64,000 nucleotides of DNA from Clostridium paraputrificum (lineage in GTDB: Bacteria; Bacillota; Clostridia; Clostridiales; Clostridiaceae). The position numbers and the translations under genes are program-made. The DNA is taken from NCBI RefSeq assembly GCF_900447045.1, contig NZ_UAWH01000014.1:124001-188000 (forward strand), in the 5' to 3' direction. The notes under the pieces were generated by a model, which was given only the letters and a program-made list of their open reading frames with translations, was not told the origin of the DNA and searched no databases. The number at the start of each line of letters is the position of its first letter. The first letter of the stretch is position 1. Positions 8,615-16,038 of this stretch are shown here, one piece after another.

Positions 8615-9253
8615 TTAATAACCTAAAATTTCTGGGACAACCAGTATTGTATATCTATCTTCAAACTTTCTTCCATTATGAATGATGGAGGTAAAGTTAC
8701 AAATTCTATCCTTTACATCACAGTTGTTACATGAACCTGTAATACTGCAAGGAGTTTTGTGATTAATTCTTTTTGTATTTAAAATTGCAACCTCCTTAAT
8801 CCTACTATAGCCTTCTTCTAAGTCTTCAACAATTTTATTTACGCCTATTACTATAATTACCTTACGAGGACCAAATATCATAGATGCTGCTCTATTACCA
8901 GTAGAGTCTGTAACCATGAGTTCACCGTTTTTTGTTATGGCGTTTACACTTGTAATAAGGTAATCTGCTAGAAGAGATTGCCGCATTATCCCTACTGTTT
9001 CTGTGAAAGGAACATTCTTATATCTATCAAATAGTTTGTAATTATCGCCTCTAAAGGTATCTATTATATTTAATTGATTTAGGGTTACAGAGCCGCCTAA
9101 GGCTATAGAAGAACCCTCAGGAATCATTTCTAAGATTTTTTCCTTTGCATTATTTAAGTCTGAACAATAAATTGCATTATAATATTTATCTTTCAAAATT
9201 TTTATAATATTATTTGCTTCTAATTCATATTTCCATTTTTGTGCTTTATCCAT
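8615..9253 (-). CDS. LUD-domain (lactate utilization-type) protein
   Basis: This 212-residue protein belongs to the LUD/LutC-YkgG superfamily. Visible features are ALGGSVTLNQLNIID near residue 52, a central NAITKNGELMVTDSTGNRAA strand-turn segment, and GPRKVIIVIGVNKIV. A C-terminal cysteine cluster (TPCSITGSCNNCDVKDRICN) is typical of the clostridial subfamily and could bind metal. Its role is unknown. Family members take part in lactate oxidation, but no lutA/lutB partner is present here. As first gene of the sigma-54-driven LUD-GH35 operon, it may handle a sugar-derived keto or hydroxy acid. Start ATG is at 9253 with AGGAG just upstream. Confidence 0.75.
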   Translation of the reverse strand: MDKAQKWKYELEANNIIKILKDKYYNAIYCSDLNNAKEKILEMIPEGSSIALGGSVTLNQLNIIDTFRGDNYKLFDRYKNVPFTETVGIMRQSLLADYLITSVNAITKNGELMVTDSTGNRAASMIFGPRKVIIVIGVNKIVEDLEEGYSRIKEVAILNTKRINHKTPCSITGSCNNCDVKDRICNFTSIIHNGRKFEDRYTILVVPEILGY

Positions 9254-9280
9254 AAAATCATCTCCTAAATATATTTATAA

Positions 9281-9298
9281 AGCAATTATTATGCCAAC
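9281..9298 (-). promoter_or_regulatory. Sigma-54 promoter of the LUD-GH35 operon
   Basis: On the minus strand the sequence reads TTGGCATAATAATTGCTT. GG (-24) and GC (-12) are separated by exactly 10 bp. The predicted start is about 18 nt before the LUD start codon. It matches the other three sigma-54 promoters of the island closely. Confidence 0.85.
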
Positions 9299-9302
9299 TT
9301 AG

Positions 9303-9321
9303 TGTCATAAATTTTATGACA
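9303..9321. promoter_or_regulatory. Palindromic putative LevR-type activator site
   Basis: TGTCATAAATTTTATGACA is a perfect palindrome with 8-bp arms and a 3-bp centre. It lies in the divergent region between the LUD sigma-54 promoter and the levR-like promoter. The half-site GTGTCATWA recurs upstream of the other sigma-54 promoters. Confidence 0.6.
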
Positions 9322-9372
9322 AATAAATTAAAAAAAGTTTATAAATATTACACTATACAAAAATTAGAAAAG

Positions 9373-9381
9373 TGATATAAT
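9373..9381 (+). promoter_or_regulatory. Extended -10 promoter of the levR-like gene
   Basis: TGATATAAT is an extended -10 (TGnTATAAT). No good -35 is visible. The regulator is therefore probably transcribed by the housekeeping polymerase, 41 bp before its start codon. Confidence 0.6.
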
Positions 9382-9393
9382 GCATTTTATAAG

Positions 9394-9407
9394 TGATAAT
9401 GTTTACA
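9394..9407 (+). promoter_or_regulatory. Candidate CcpA cre site in the levR leader
   Basis: TGATAATGTTTACA matches TGWNANCGNTNWCA at all but one fixed position. It lies between the -10 and the start codon of the activator gene, where CcpA would act as a roadblock. It is a short degenerate motif. Confidence 0.4.
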
Positions 9408-9421
9408 AATGGGGGTCAATT

Positions 9422-12145
9422 ATGAGAATAAAAGAAAAAGTACATATGAATTTAGAGGAACTAAGTGAGAAAGCTATTGAAAATGGAGAGAAGGGAGTGA
9501 CTGCAAAAGAAATATCTGAAATACTTGGAGTTCAGAGAAATGTTGTAAGTCAATATTTGAATGAATTATGTAGAGAGGGACATGCTATAAAAATAAATAC
9601 TAGGCCAGTTTATTTTTTACATAGTAATTTAGTTAAGGTTAAAAATGAAGATAAAAAAGATAAAACTGATGATCCATTTACTAAATTAATTGGGTACAAT
9701 GGGAGCCTTAAAGAAGCAGTTGAACAATGTAAGGCTGCAGCAGTATATCCTAATAAGGGCTTACCAATAACTCTTACTGGGAAGAGTGGTGTAGGGAAAA
9801 GCTTTATGGCGAGTTTAATTTATGAATATGCAATTCACAAGAAGGTTATAGATGAATCAGCACCTTTTGTTACGTTTAACTGTGCTGATTATGCAAATAA
9901 CCCTGAACTATTATCAGCAAATCTTTTTGGATATAAAAAAGGTGCTTTTACAGGTGCCGAAAAAGATACAATTGGGTTAATTGAAGCAGCTGATGGTGGA
10001 TATTTATTTTTAGATGAAGTACATAGACTTTCACCAGAGGGGCAAGAGAAGTTGTTTTTATTTTTGGATCAAGGTAGATATAGAAGAATAGGTGAAACTA
10101 ATAGGTGGAGAAGTGCTAAGGTAAGATTTATATTTGCAACTACTGAGAATTTAGATGAGGTTTTACTCGATACATTTAAAAGAAGAATTCCTATATTTGT
10201 CGAAATACCAAGTCTTGATAAAAGAAGTGTATCTGAAAGGTTAAGTATGATTCATAACTTTTATTTAAATGAGGCAAAGGAGATTGGTAGAGATTTAATT
10301 ATTAGTAGAAATGTAATTAATTCATTAATATCTATAAATGGAAGTGGTAATATAGGGCTTCTAAAAAATATTATAATAAGTAGTTGTGCTAACGCATATA
10401 GAAATAACTTAGAATCAGAAGTTATAGAAATTAATATAAAAGATTTGCCAAGAGAATTTAAAAATAAAACAAATATCAAAAATATATTTTGTTATGAAAA
10501 TATGAAGATATGTAGGGAGAAAGCTGAGGAAAATTCAGTTCAATATTTAACTAATAATGAAAGTACTTTAATAAAAGAAGAAATACAAGCTATATTAAAA
10601 ATAATAAATAATTTAAATGCTTCTGTAATAAATGAAGAAAAATTTAAAAAACTTTCTATCGGTAGTTTAAATAAAATTTTTAATGAGATGATATTTAATA
10701 ATGGCCATATAGAAAAAGATATACTTACTTATAAGCTAATTTCTAGTGTAGTTGATAATGCATTAGTGTCATTACAGCAGGGGTATGGTGTTAAGGTATA
10801 TGGGAATAGTTCTAAATTAATAACTTATGCTTTAATAGTATTTAAGAATATATGTAATGAGGATAAATCATTAGCTTCTGATTATAAACTTCAACTTAAA
10901 ACTCTTAAAAAGAAGCTATCAAAAAGTTATTTAATTGCTAATAAGATAGTGGAAATTATTGAAGGAACACTAGACTATGAATGTTGTGATATTTTAAAGA
11001 TATTTCTGACACTATATTTTAATAAGTTAGTATCATTAGATAAAAATAGATGTAATGCTATCATAGTAGCTCATGGATATTCTACAGCAAGCAGTATTAC
11101 CTCTGTAGCAAATACATTCTTTGAAGATTTTATATTTGAACCTTTTGATATGCCAATAGATGTAAGTACTATGACAGTAGTAAAAAGAATAAAAGAATAC
11201 TTAGCAAACGTTAATACTGATAGTGGAACAATAGTGTTAGTGGATATGGGTTCACTAAATGAGATTTATGATGAATTGAGGAATGTGGTTAATGGACATG
11301 TTGGTGTAATAAATAATATATCAACTAGGTTAGCTTTAGATGTAGCAAATAGGATTATAAACAATGAGAATATAGAAGATATAGTAAAAAAATGCTCTGA
11401 TAACAATAAAACTGAATATAGATTTTATAAAGCACCAAAGAAGAAGAGGGCAATAGTTGTTACTTGTATATCTGGAATAGGAACAGCAGAAAAGCTTAGA
11501 GGAATTTTAACTAAGTGTATAGGAGAAGCTGATATAGAAATAATTGCCAAGGATTATAATAGTGTGGTAAACAATAGTAAAGATGATTTCGAGAATATAG
11601 GATATGATGTAAGGCTTATAATATCTACAACTCAACTAGAAGTTGAAGGAATTAAGGTTATTGAATTACAGAATCTTATAAGTTCAGGCTCAGAGGGGGT
11701 AATTGAAGAGGTATTAGATGGAGTGGTAAAGAAGAAAAATATAGATGAAATAAAAAATGATATTATAAAATTCTTTTCCCTACAAAATATACTGAATCAA
11801 TTAACCATATTAAACCCTGATAAAATAGTGGATGAGGTAGATAAGATAATTAATAACTATGAGATAAGTTTAAATAAGAAGTTTGAAGGGGATTTAAAAT
11901 TAGCTTTATTCATTCATATAAGTATGCTAATTGAAAGATTAGTTTTAAGAGAAAATATAACGTCACATCCAGATGAAGAAAAATTTAAACAGTGTCATAG
12001 TGATTTCATAGAATTGTCAGAAGAAATTTTTAGAGATGTACTAAAAGAGTACAGGGTGTCATTATCTTTAGCTGAAATTGTCATTATACACGATATAATT
12101 AATTTTAGAATAGTTAGGACAAGAACTTTAGATAATGAAGACTAA
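9422..12145 (+). CDS. LevR/DagR-type sigma-54 activator with PTS regulatory domains
   Basis: This 907-residue regulator has, in order, an N-terminal helix-turn-helix (about 1-70), an AAA+ sigma-54 interaction domain with Walker A GKSGVGKS near 120 and the essential GAFTGA loop near 173, a first PRD, an EIIA-mannose-like domain (VAHGYSTASS, His near 550), an EIIB-like domain (TCISGIGTA, Cys near 679), and a second PRD with a histidine near 830. Such proteins activate sigma-54 promoters of mannose-family PTS operons and sense PTS flux by phosphorylation. I chose ATG 9422 (GGGGGT upstream) over a codon at 9380 that overlaps the -10. It is divergent from LUD-GH35 and directly upstream of the PTS genes. 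I see no clear PRD1 histidine at the usual place. Confidence 0.92.
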   Translation: MRIKEKVHMNLEELSEKAIENGEKGVTAKEISEILGVQRNVVSQYLNELCREGHAIKINTRPVYFLHSNLVKVKNEDKKDKTDDPFTKLIGYNGSLKEAVEQCKAAAVYPNKGLPITLTGKSGVGKSFMASLIYEYAIHKKVIDESAPFVTFNCADYANNPELLSANLFGYKKGAFTGAEKDTIGLIEAADGGYLFLDEVHRLSPEGQEKLFLFLDQGRYRRIGETNRWRSAKVRFIFATTENLDEVLLDTFKRRIPIFVEIPSLDKRSVSERLSMIHNFYLNEAKEIGRDLIISRNVINSLISINGSGNIGLLKNIIISSCANAYRNNLESEVIEINIKDLPREFKNKTNIKNIFCYENMKICREKAEENSVQYLTNNESTLIKEEIQAILKIINNLNASVINEEKFKKLSIGSLNKIFNEMIFNNGHIEKDILTYKLISSVVDNALVSLQQGYGVKVYGNSSKLITYALIVFKNICNEDKSLASDYKLQLKTLKKKLSKSYLIANKIVEIIEGTLDYECCDILKIFLTLYFNKLVSLDKNRCNAIIVAHGYSTASSITSVANTFFEDFIFEPFDMPIDVSTMTVVKRIKEYLANVNTDSGTIVLVDMGSLNEIYDELRNVVNGHVGVINNISTRLALDVANRIINNENIEDIVKKCSDNNKTEYRFYKAPKKKRAIVVTCISGIGTAEKLRGILTKCIGEADIEIIAKDYNSVVNNSKDDFENIGYDVRLIISTTQLEVEGIKVIELQNLISSGSEGVIEEVLDGVVKKKNIDEIKNDIIKFFSLQNILNQLTILNPDKIVDEVDKIINNYEISLNKKFEGDLKLALFIHISMLIERLVLRENITSHPDEEKFKQCHSDFIELSEEIFRDVLKEYRVSLSLAEIVIIHDIINFRIVRTRTLDNED
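11993..12087. promoter_or_regulatory. Cluster of three TGTCAT activator-like motifs upstream of the PTS promoter
   Basis: GTGTCATAG begins at 11992, and TGTCATTAT occurs at 12057-12065 and 12079-12087. Start-to-start spacings are 64 and 22 bp, near whole helical turns. They lie 140-226 bp upstream of the -24 element, inside the 3' end of the regulator gene, at a normal distance for enhancer sites. Confidence 0.5.
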
Positions 12146-12165
12146 ATGGCTTAAATAAAGGATAG

Positions 12166-12203
12166 AAGCAGAAGGTGTGAAAAAATATATCTTCTGCTTT
12201 TTT
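12166..12203 (+). terminator. Terminator of the levR-like gene
   Basis: AAGCAGAAG (12166-12174) pairs with CTTCTGCTT (12191-12199) and a run of T residues follows. It separates the regulator gene from the sigma-54 promoter of the PTS operon. Confidence 0.8.
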
Positions 12204-12216
12204 GTGTGTAAAAAAA

Positions 12217-12233
12217 TTGGCATGGATATTGCT
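12217..12233 (+). promoter_or_regulatory. Sigma-54 promoter of the PTS-ugl operon
   Basis: TTGGCATGGATATTGCT has GG at 12219-12220 and GC at 12231-12232 with 10 bp between, close to the canonical sigma-54 consensus. The predicted start (about 12244) gives a very short leader directly before the AAGGAGG of the EIIA gene. Confidence 0.92.
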
Positions 12234-12261
12234 AGTAATAATAGACAAGGAGGTGGGATTG

Positions 12262-12675
12262 ATGTATAAGGTTTTGGTAGTTAGTCACAGTAACTTATGT
12301 AAAGGATTTAAAGATGCACTTGAAATGATATTAGGACAAAGTTCATCTGTTGAATATTTAGGGCTAGATGAAGATGGTATAGATTTTTTTTATCAGAGCT
12401 TAAAAAATAAGATAGATGAATTAAAAAAAGATAGTGATGAAATATTAGTTCTTGCAGATTTATTTGGTGGATCGCCATTTAATAGAGTACTAATGGAGGC
12501 AAGTAAAGATGAAAAGATTAAATTAATTTCTGGGGTAAACTTGCCTATGGTAATTGAGGCTGTTATGAATGAAACATCTAAGTTAGATGAAGTAATTCTT
12601 CAGATAATTGAATCTGGAAAAGATTCAATAAAAAAAGGAATTATATTAAATAATAATGATTCAGAGGATGAATAG
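12262..12675 (+). CDS. PTS mannose-family EIIA component
   Basis: This 137-residue cytoplasmic EIIA begins MYKVLVVSHSNLCKGFKDAL; the histidine near residue 9 is the expected phosphorylation site. The LFGGSPFNRVLMEA segment is typical of the ManX/AgaF fold. It accepts phosphate from HPr and passes it to EIIB. ATG 12262 has AAGGAGG at 12247-12253. A longer reading from 12202 would run through the sigma-54 promoter and is rejected. It is the first gene of EIIA-EIIC-EIID-EIIB-ugl-heparinase. Confidence 0.9.
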   Translation: MYKVLVVSHSNLCKGFKDALEMILGQSSSVEYLGLDEDGIDFFYQSLKNKIDELKKDSDEILVLADLFGGSPFNRVLMEASKDEKIKLISGVNLPMVIEAVMNETSKLDEVILQIIESGKDSIKKGIILNNNDSEDE

Positions 12676-12687
12676 GAGGAATTTTAA

Positions 12688-13461
12688 ATGGAAGTACAAT
12701 TATGGCAAATTATTGCAGTAACGGCTTTTATAGTTATTGCACAGTATGATGGGTTAAACACATGTTTTGGTTTAGCTAAACCAACTGTAGCAGGTGGTAT
12801 AGCAGGTTTATTACTAGGAGATATGCAAACAGGATTATTTGTAGGTGGTACACTTAACTTAATGTCTCTTGGAGTTGCAAACTTCGGTGGAGCAGTAATT
12901 CCAGATTATACAAGTGGAGCAGTTTTAGGAGCTGCATTTGCAATAATGTCAGGTCAAGATCCTGAATTTGGTATTTCACTAGGTATTCCAATAGCATTAT
13001 TACTTACTCAATTAGATGTTTTAGCAAGATTTTTAAATACATTTATTCAACAAAAAGCTGATAAAGCTGCTAAATTAGGTGACTATAAGTTAATGGAAAA
13101 AATGAACTTATTAGGATTATTACCATGGGCTCTATCAAGAGCAGTTCCAGTAGTACTTGGACTATCACTAGGAACAGCATTTGTTCAAGGTATTGTAGAT
13201 AACATGCCATTATGGTTAATGGGTGGATTAAAAACTGCAGGTCAAATAGTACCAGCACTAGGGATTGCTATATTACTTAAGTATTTATCAATTAAGAAAT
13301 ATGTTGCTTACCTTTTAATTGGATTTGCTTTAGCAGCATATTTAGGAGTACCAATGTTAGGAATATCTTTCGTAGGTTTAGCTTTAGCATTAATGACTTA
13401 TGAAAGAAGACAAGAAGGAACAGTTTCAATAGTTGGTGGAGGAGATGACGAAGATGAGTAA
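12688..13461 (+). CDS. PTS mannose-family EIIC permease
   Basis: This 257-residue polytopic membrane protein has the ManY/AgaW pattern: YDGLNTCFGLAKPTVAGGIA near the N terminus, then GDMQTGLFVGGTLNLMSLG and repeated hydrophobic segments. With EIID it forms the sugar-translocating channel. Its acidic tail (GGGDDEDE) overlaps the start of EIID by 8 bp, so translation is probably coupled. The context indicates unsaturated glycosaminoglycan disaccharides as substrate. Confidence 0.92.
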   Translation: MEVQLWQIIAVTAFIVIAQYDGLNTCFGLAKPTVAGGIAGLLLGDMQTGLFVGGTLNLMSLGVANFGGAVIPDYTSGAVLGAAFAIMSGQDPEFGISLGIPIALLLTQLDVLARFLNTFIQQKADKAAKLGDYKLMEKMNLLGLLPWALSRAVPVVLGLSLGTAFVQGIVDNMPLWLMGGLKTAGQIVPALGIAILLKYLSIKKYVAYLLIGFALAAYLGVPMLGISFVGLALALMTYERRQEGTVSIVGGGDDEDE

Positions 13462-14248
13462 AAAAGTATCTAAAAAAACGATGGACAGAGTCTTTAAAAG
13501 ATGGTTATTTGGAGTTCATACATGTTGGAATTATGAAACAATGCAAGGGTTAGGTTTCGGGTACGCAATGTTACCTGCTCTTGAAGAAATATATAGTGAT
13601 GATAAAGAAGGTTTACAAGAAGCGGTAGAAAACAATGTTCAATTCTTCAATACAAATGCAACAACTGGTTCACTAATAGTAGGAGCTGCATTAGCTTTAG
13701 AAGAAGAGGGTAAGAGCGCAAGAGAAGCAGTAACTGCTATAAAAACTGGTTTAATGGGACCTTTAGCTGGTGTTGGTGATACATTATTCACAGTTTTACC
13801 TAATACTGTAATCGGATCAATTGCAGCTTACATGGCTTTAGAAGGTAATCCTATTGGTATCTTTTTATGGATAGCATTTAACTTCTTAAGACTGTTCTGT
13901 ATGAAGAAGTTTATGAAAATTGGTTATGAACAAGGAACTAAATTAGTTGGTTCAATTGGAGGTATGCTAAAGAATATTACAGAAGCAGCTAATATTTTAG
14001 GTATTACAGTTGTTGGTGCATTAGTGCCAAGTGTTATTAATGCTAAGTTTGCATTTGAATGGCAAAATGGTGATGTAGTATTTAAGCTACAAGATATTGC
14101 TGATAGAATTATGCCAGGTTTAGCACCAGTTGCAATAGTAGCATTTACTTACTGGCTATTAGGAAGAAAGAATATGACTTCAACTAAGGCAATATTCATT
14201 CTTATGATATTAGGTATAGTACTATTTAACTTAAAAATATTTGCATAA
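13454..14248 (+). CDS. PTS mannose-family EIID permease
   Basis: This 264-residue EIID shows the family signatures WNYETMQGLGFGYAMLPAL, FFNTNATTGSLIVGAALALE and GLMGPLAGVGDTLF, and ends in hydrophobic segments. Two in-frame ATGs are possible (13445 and 13454). GGAGG at 13438-13442 spaces well only with 13454. It works with EIIC in the membrane. Confidence 0.92.
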   Translation: MSKKVSKKTMDRVFKRWLFGVHTCWNYETMQGLGFGYAMLPALEEIYSDDKEGLQEAVENNVQFFNTNATTGSLIVGAALALEEEGKSAREAVTAIKTGLMGPLAGVGDTLFTVLPNTVIGSIAAYMALEGNPIGIFLWIAFNFLRLFCMKKFMKIGYEQGTKLVGSIGGMLKNITEAANILGITVVGALVPSVINAKFAFEWQNGDVVFKLQDIADRIMPGLAPVAIVAFTYWLLGRKNMTSTKAIFILMILGIVLFNLKIFA

Positions 14249-14288
14249 TAAATAAAAGAAATTCGTTTAATTAATGGAGGTAATAGCA

Positions 14289-14780
14289 ATGAAGGGAATA
14301 ATTCATATTAGAATAGATGATAGATTAATACATGGACAAGTAGCAACTAGATGGTCAACAGGACTAGGAGTTTCAAGAATAATGGTTGCAAATGATGAAG
14401 TAGCAGCAGATGAAATGCAAAAGGGAATATTAAGAATGGTTGCGCCTCCTGGAATAGCTACATCAATAATTTCAAAAGAAAAGGCAGCAACAAATATTTT
14501 GGCTGATAAATATGCAGCACAAAAAGTATTAATGGTACTTAAGAACCCAATAGATGCATTAGATTTAATGGAGAAAGGTTTAGAAATCAAAGAGATAAAC
14601 GTTGGTAATATGGCTAAAAGAGATGAAACTGTTCAAATAAAGAAATCTATAAGTATTACTAAGGAAGAATACGATGCATTTAAGGAATTAATGAATAGGG
14701 GAGTTAAATTAACAGCTAGAATGGTGCCAGATGAAGCTGATGTACTGTTAGACGAATTTTTAAAGAAGGCAAGCTTTTAA
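14289..14780 (+). CDS. PTS mannose-family EIIB component
   Basis: This 163-residue EIIB has the classic HIRIDDRLIHGQVATRW segment near residues 5-21, with the phospho-accepting histidine in LIHGQV. It donates phosphate to the incoming sugar. ATG 14289 follows GGAGG. A start 15 nt upstream lies in the ribosome binding site and is rejected. A terminator-like hairpin lies directly behind the gene although the operon continues. Confidence 0.93.
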   Translation: MKGIIHIRIDDRLIHGQVATRWSTGLGVSRIMVANDEVAADEMQKGILRMVAPPGIATSIISKEKAATNILADKYAAQKVLMVLKNPIDALDLMEKGLEIKEINVGNMAKRDETVQIKKSISITKEEYDAFKELMNRGVKLTARMVPDEADVLLDEFLKKASF

Positions 14781-14786
14781 TTATTA

Positions 14787-14814
14787 GGGGGAACTGTTAG
14801 GTTTCCCCTTTTTT
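14787..14814 (+). terminator. Terminator-like hairpin inside the PTS-ugl operon
   Basis: GGGGGAAC (14787-14794) pairs with GTTTCCCC (14801-14808), with one G-U pair and a 6-nt loop, followed by six T residues. No promoter is visible between it and ugl (14850). It probably terminates only part of the transcripts. Confidence 0.7.
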
Positions 14815-14849
14815 ATACAAAAATAGATTAAAGAGATGAGGTATATATT

Positions 14850-16037
14850 TTGTTTAGGGATTTAGTAGTAGAAGATGTAAAAGATAGAGATGGGTTAGAA
14901 AAAAAAGAATTTTTGACTAAGGAAGAAATAAAACGAGGATTAGACATAGTCATAAAAAATATAGATGAGAACTTAGAAAAGTATACAAATAAGTTTCCAA
15001 GTGCATGCACGACTAATCTTAAATATAGAGTAAAGGACAATGATGACTGGACAAATGGATTTTGGACAGGAATGCTTTGGTTAGCTTATGAGTATACAGG
15101 AGATGACAAGTATAAGAAGGTAGCACAAATTCATACAGAAAATTTTGAAGAACGTTATAATAATGATTTTGTTTTAAATCATCATGATCTTGGATTTTTA
15201 TACTCTCTTTCTGCAGTAGCAGATTACAGGATAACAGGAAGTGAAAAAGCAAGGGAGCTAGGACTTAAAGCTGCTAATAAATTAAAAGGAAGATATCAAG
15301 AAAAGGGTAAATTTATTCAAGCGTGGGGTAACCTAGGAGATGAGTCTGAGTATAGATTAATAATAGATTGCTTTTTAAATTTACCATTACTATATTGGGC
15401 ATATGAAGAGACTGAAGATCAATCATATCTTAATGTAGCTAACAATCATTTTAATACTGCAATAAACAATGTTATAAGAAAAGATTCATCTACATATCAT
15501 ACTTATTATTTTGATAAAGAAACAGGAGAACCAACTAAAGGAGTAACTCATCAAGGCTTTAAAAATGATTCTTGTTGGGCAAGAGGACAGGCATGGGCGA
15601 TTTTAGGAATGCCACTTAATTATAGATATAATAAGAATGAAAATTCTAAAGAAGTTTTTGAAGCAGTTACAAACTACTATTTAAATAGATTGCCTGAAGA
15701 CTTAATTCCATATTGGGATTTAATTTTTACAGAAAAAGATGGGGAATCTAGAGATTCATCATCAGCTGTTATAACTGCTTGTGGTATTTTTGAAAGAAAT
15801 AAATTTGATGAAGATTACAATAATAAAGATATATATAATAAGGCAGCGCACGAAATGCTTAGAAATTTAATTAATAATTATACTACTGTAAATGAAGATT
15901 CAGATGGAATTTTAATGCATGGAGTATATTCATGGCAACATAACAAGGGAATAGATGAGTGTAATCTTTGGGGAGACTATTTCTTCATGGAAGCGTTAAT
16001 GAGATTATACAAAGAGGATTGGAGATTATATTGGTAA
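14850..16037 (+). CDS. ugl: Unsaturated glucuronyl hydrolase (GH88)
   Basis: This 395-residue GH88 enzyme cleaves the unsaturated uronic acid from glycosaminoglycan disaccharides by hydrating the double bond. Key segments are WTNGFWTGMLWLAYEYTGD, NHHDLGFLYSLSAVADY (an aspartate conserved as catalytic) and WARGQAWAILGMPL, all within an alpha/alpha-barrel. It has no signal peptide, so it acts after PTS import. I chose TTG 14850: GATGAGG lies 8 nt upstream and no ATG fits before conserved sequence. It is 1 bp from the following lyase gene. Confidence 0.92.
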   Translation: MFRDLVVEDVKDRDGLEKKEFLTKEEIKRGLDIVIKNIDENLEKYTNKFPSACTTNLKYRVKDNDDWTNGFWTGMLWLAYEYTGDDKYKKVAQIHTENFEERYNNDFVLNHHDLGFLYSLSAVADYRITGSEKARELGLKAANKLKGRYQEKGKFIQAWGNLGDESEYRLIIDCFLNLPLLYWAYEETEDQSYLNVANNHFNTAINNVIRKDSSTYHTYYFDKETGEPTKGVTHQGFKNDSCWARGQAWAILGMPLNYRYNKNENSKEVFEAVTNYYLNRLPEDLIPYWDLIFTEKDGESRDSSSAVITACGIFERNKFDEDYNNKDIYNKAAHEMLRNLINNYTTVNEDSDGILMHGVYSWQHNKGIDECNLWGDYFFMEALMRLYKEDWRLYW

Positions 16038-16038
16038 T

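Noticed and set aside
9380..9421. Longer start for the levR-like protein
   Set aside because: The codon at 9380 overlaps the -10 TATAAT and the extension crosses the cre-like site; GGGGGT precedes ATG 9422.
12202..12261. Upstream extension of the EIIA reading frame
   Set aside because: It runs through the sigma-54 -24/-12 element and starts upstream of the transcript; ATG 12262 has a near-perfect ribosome binding site.
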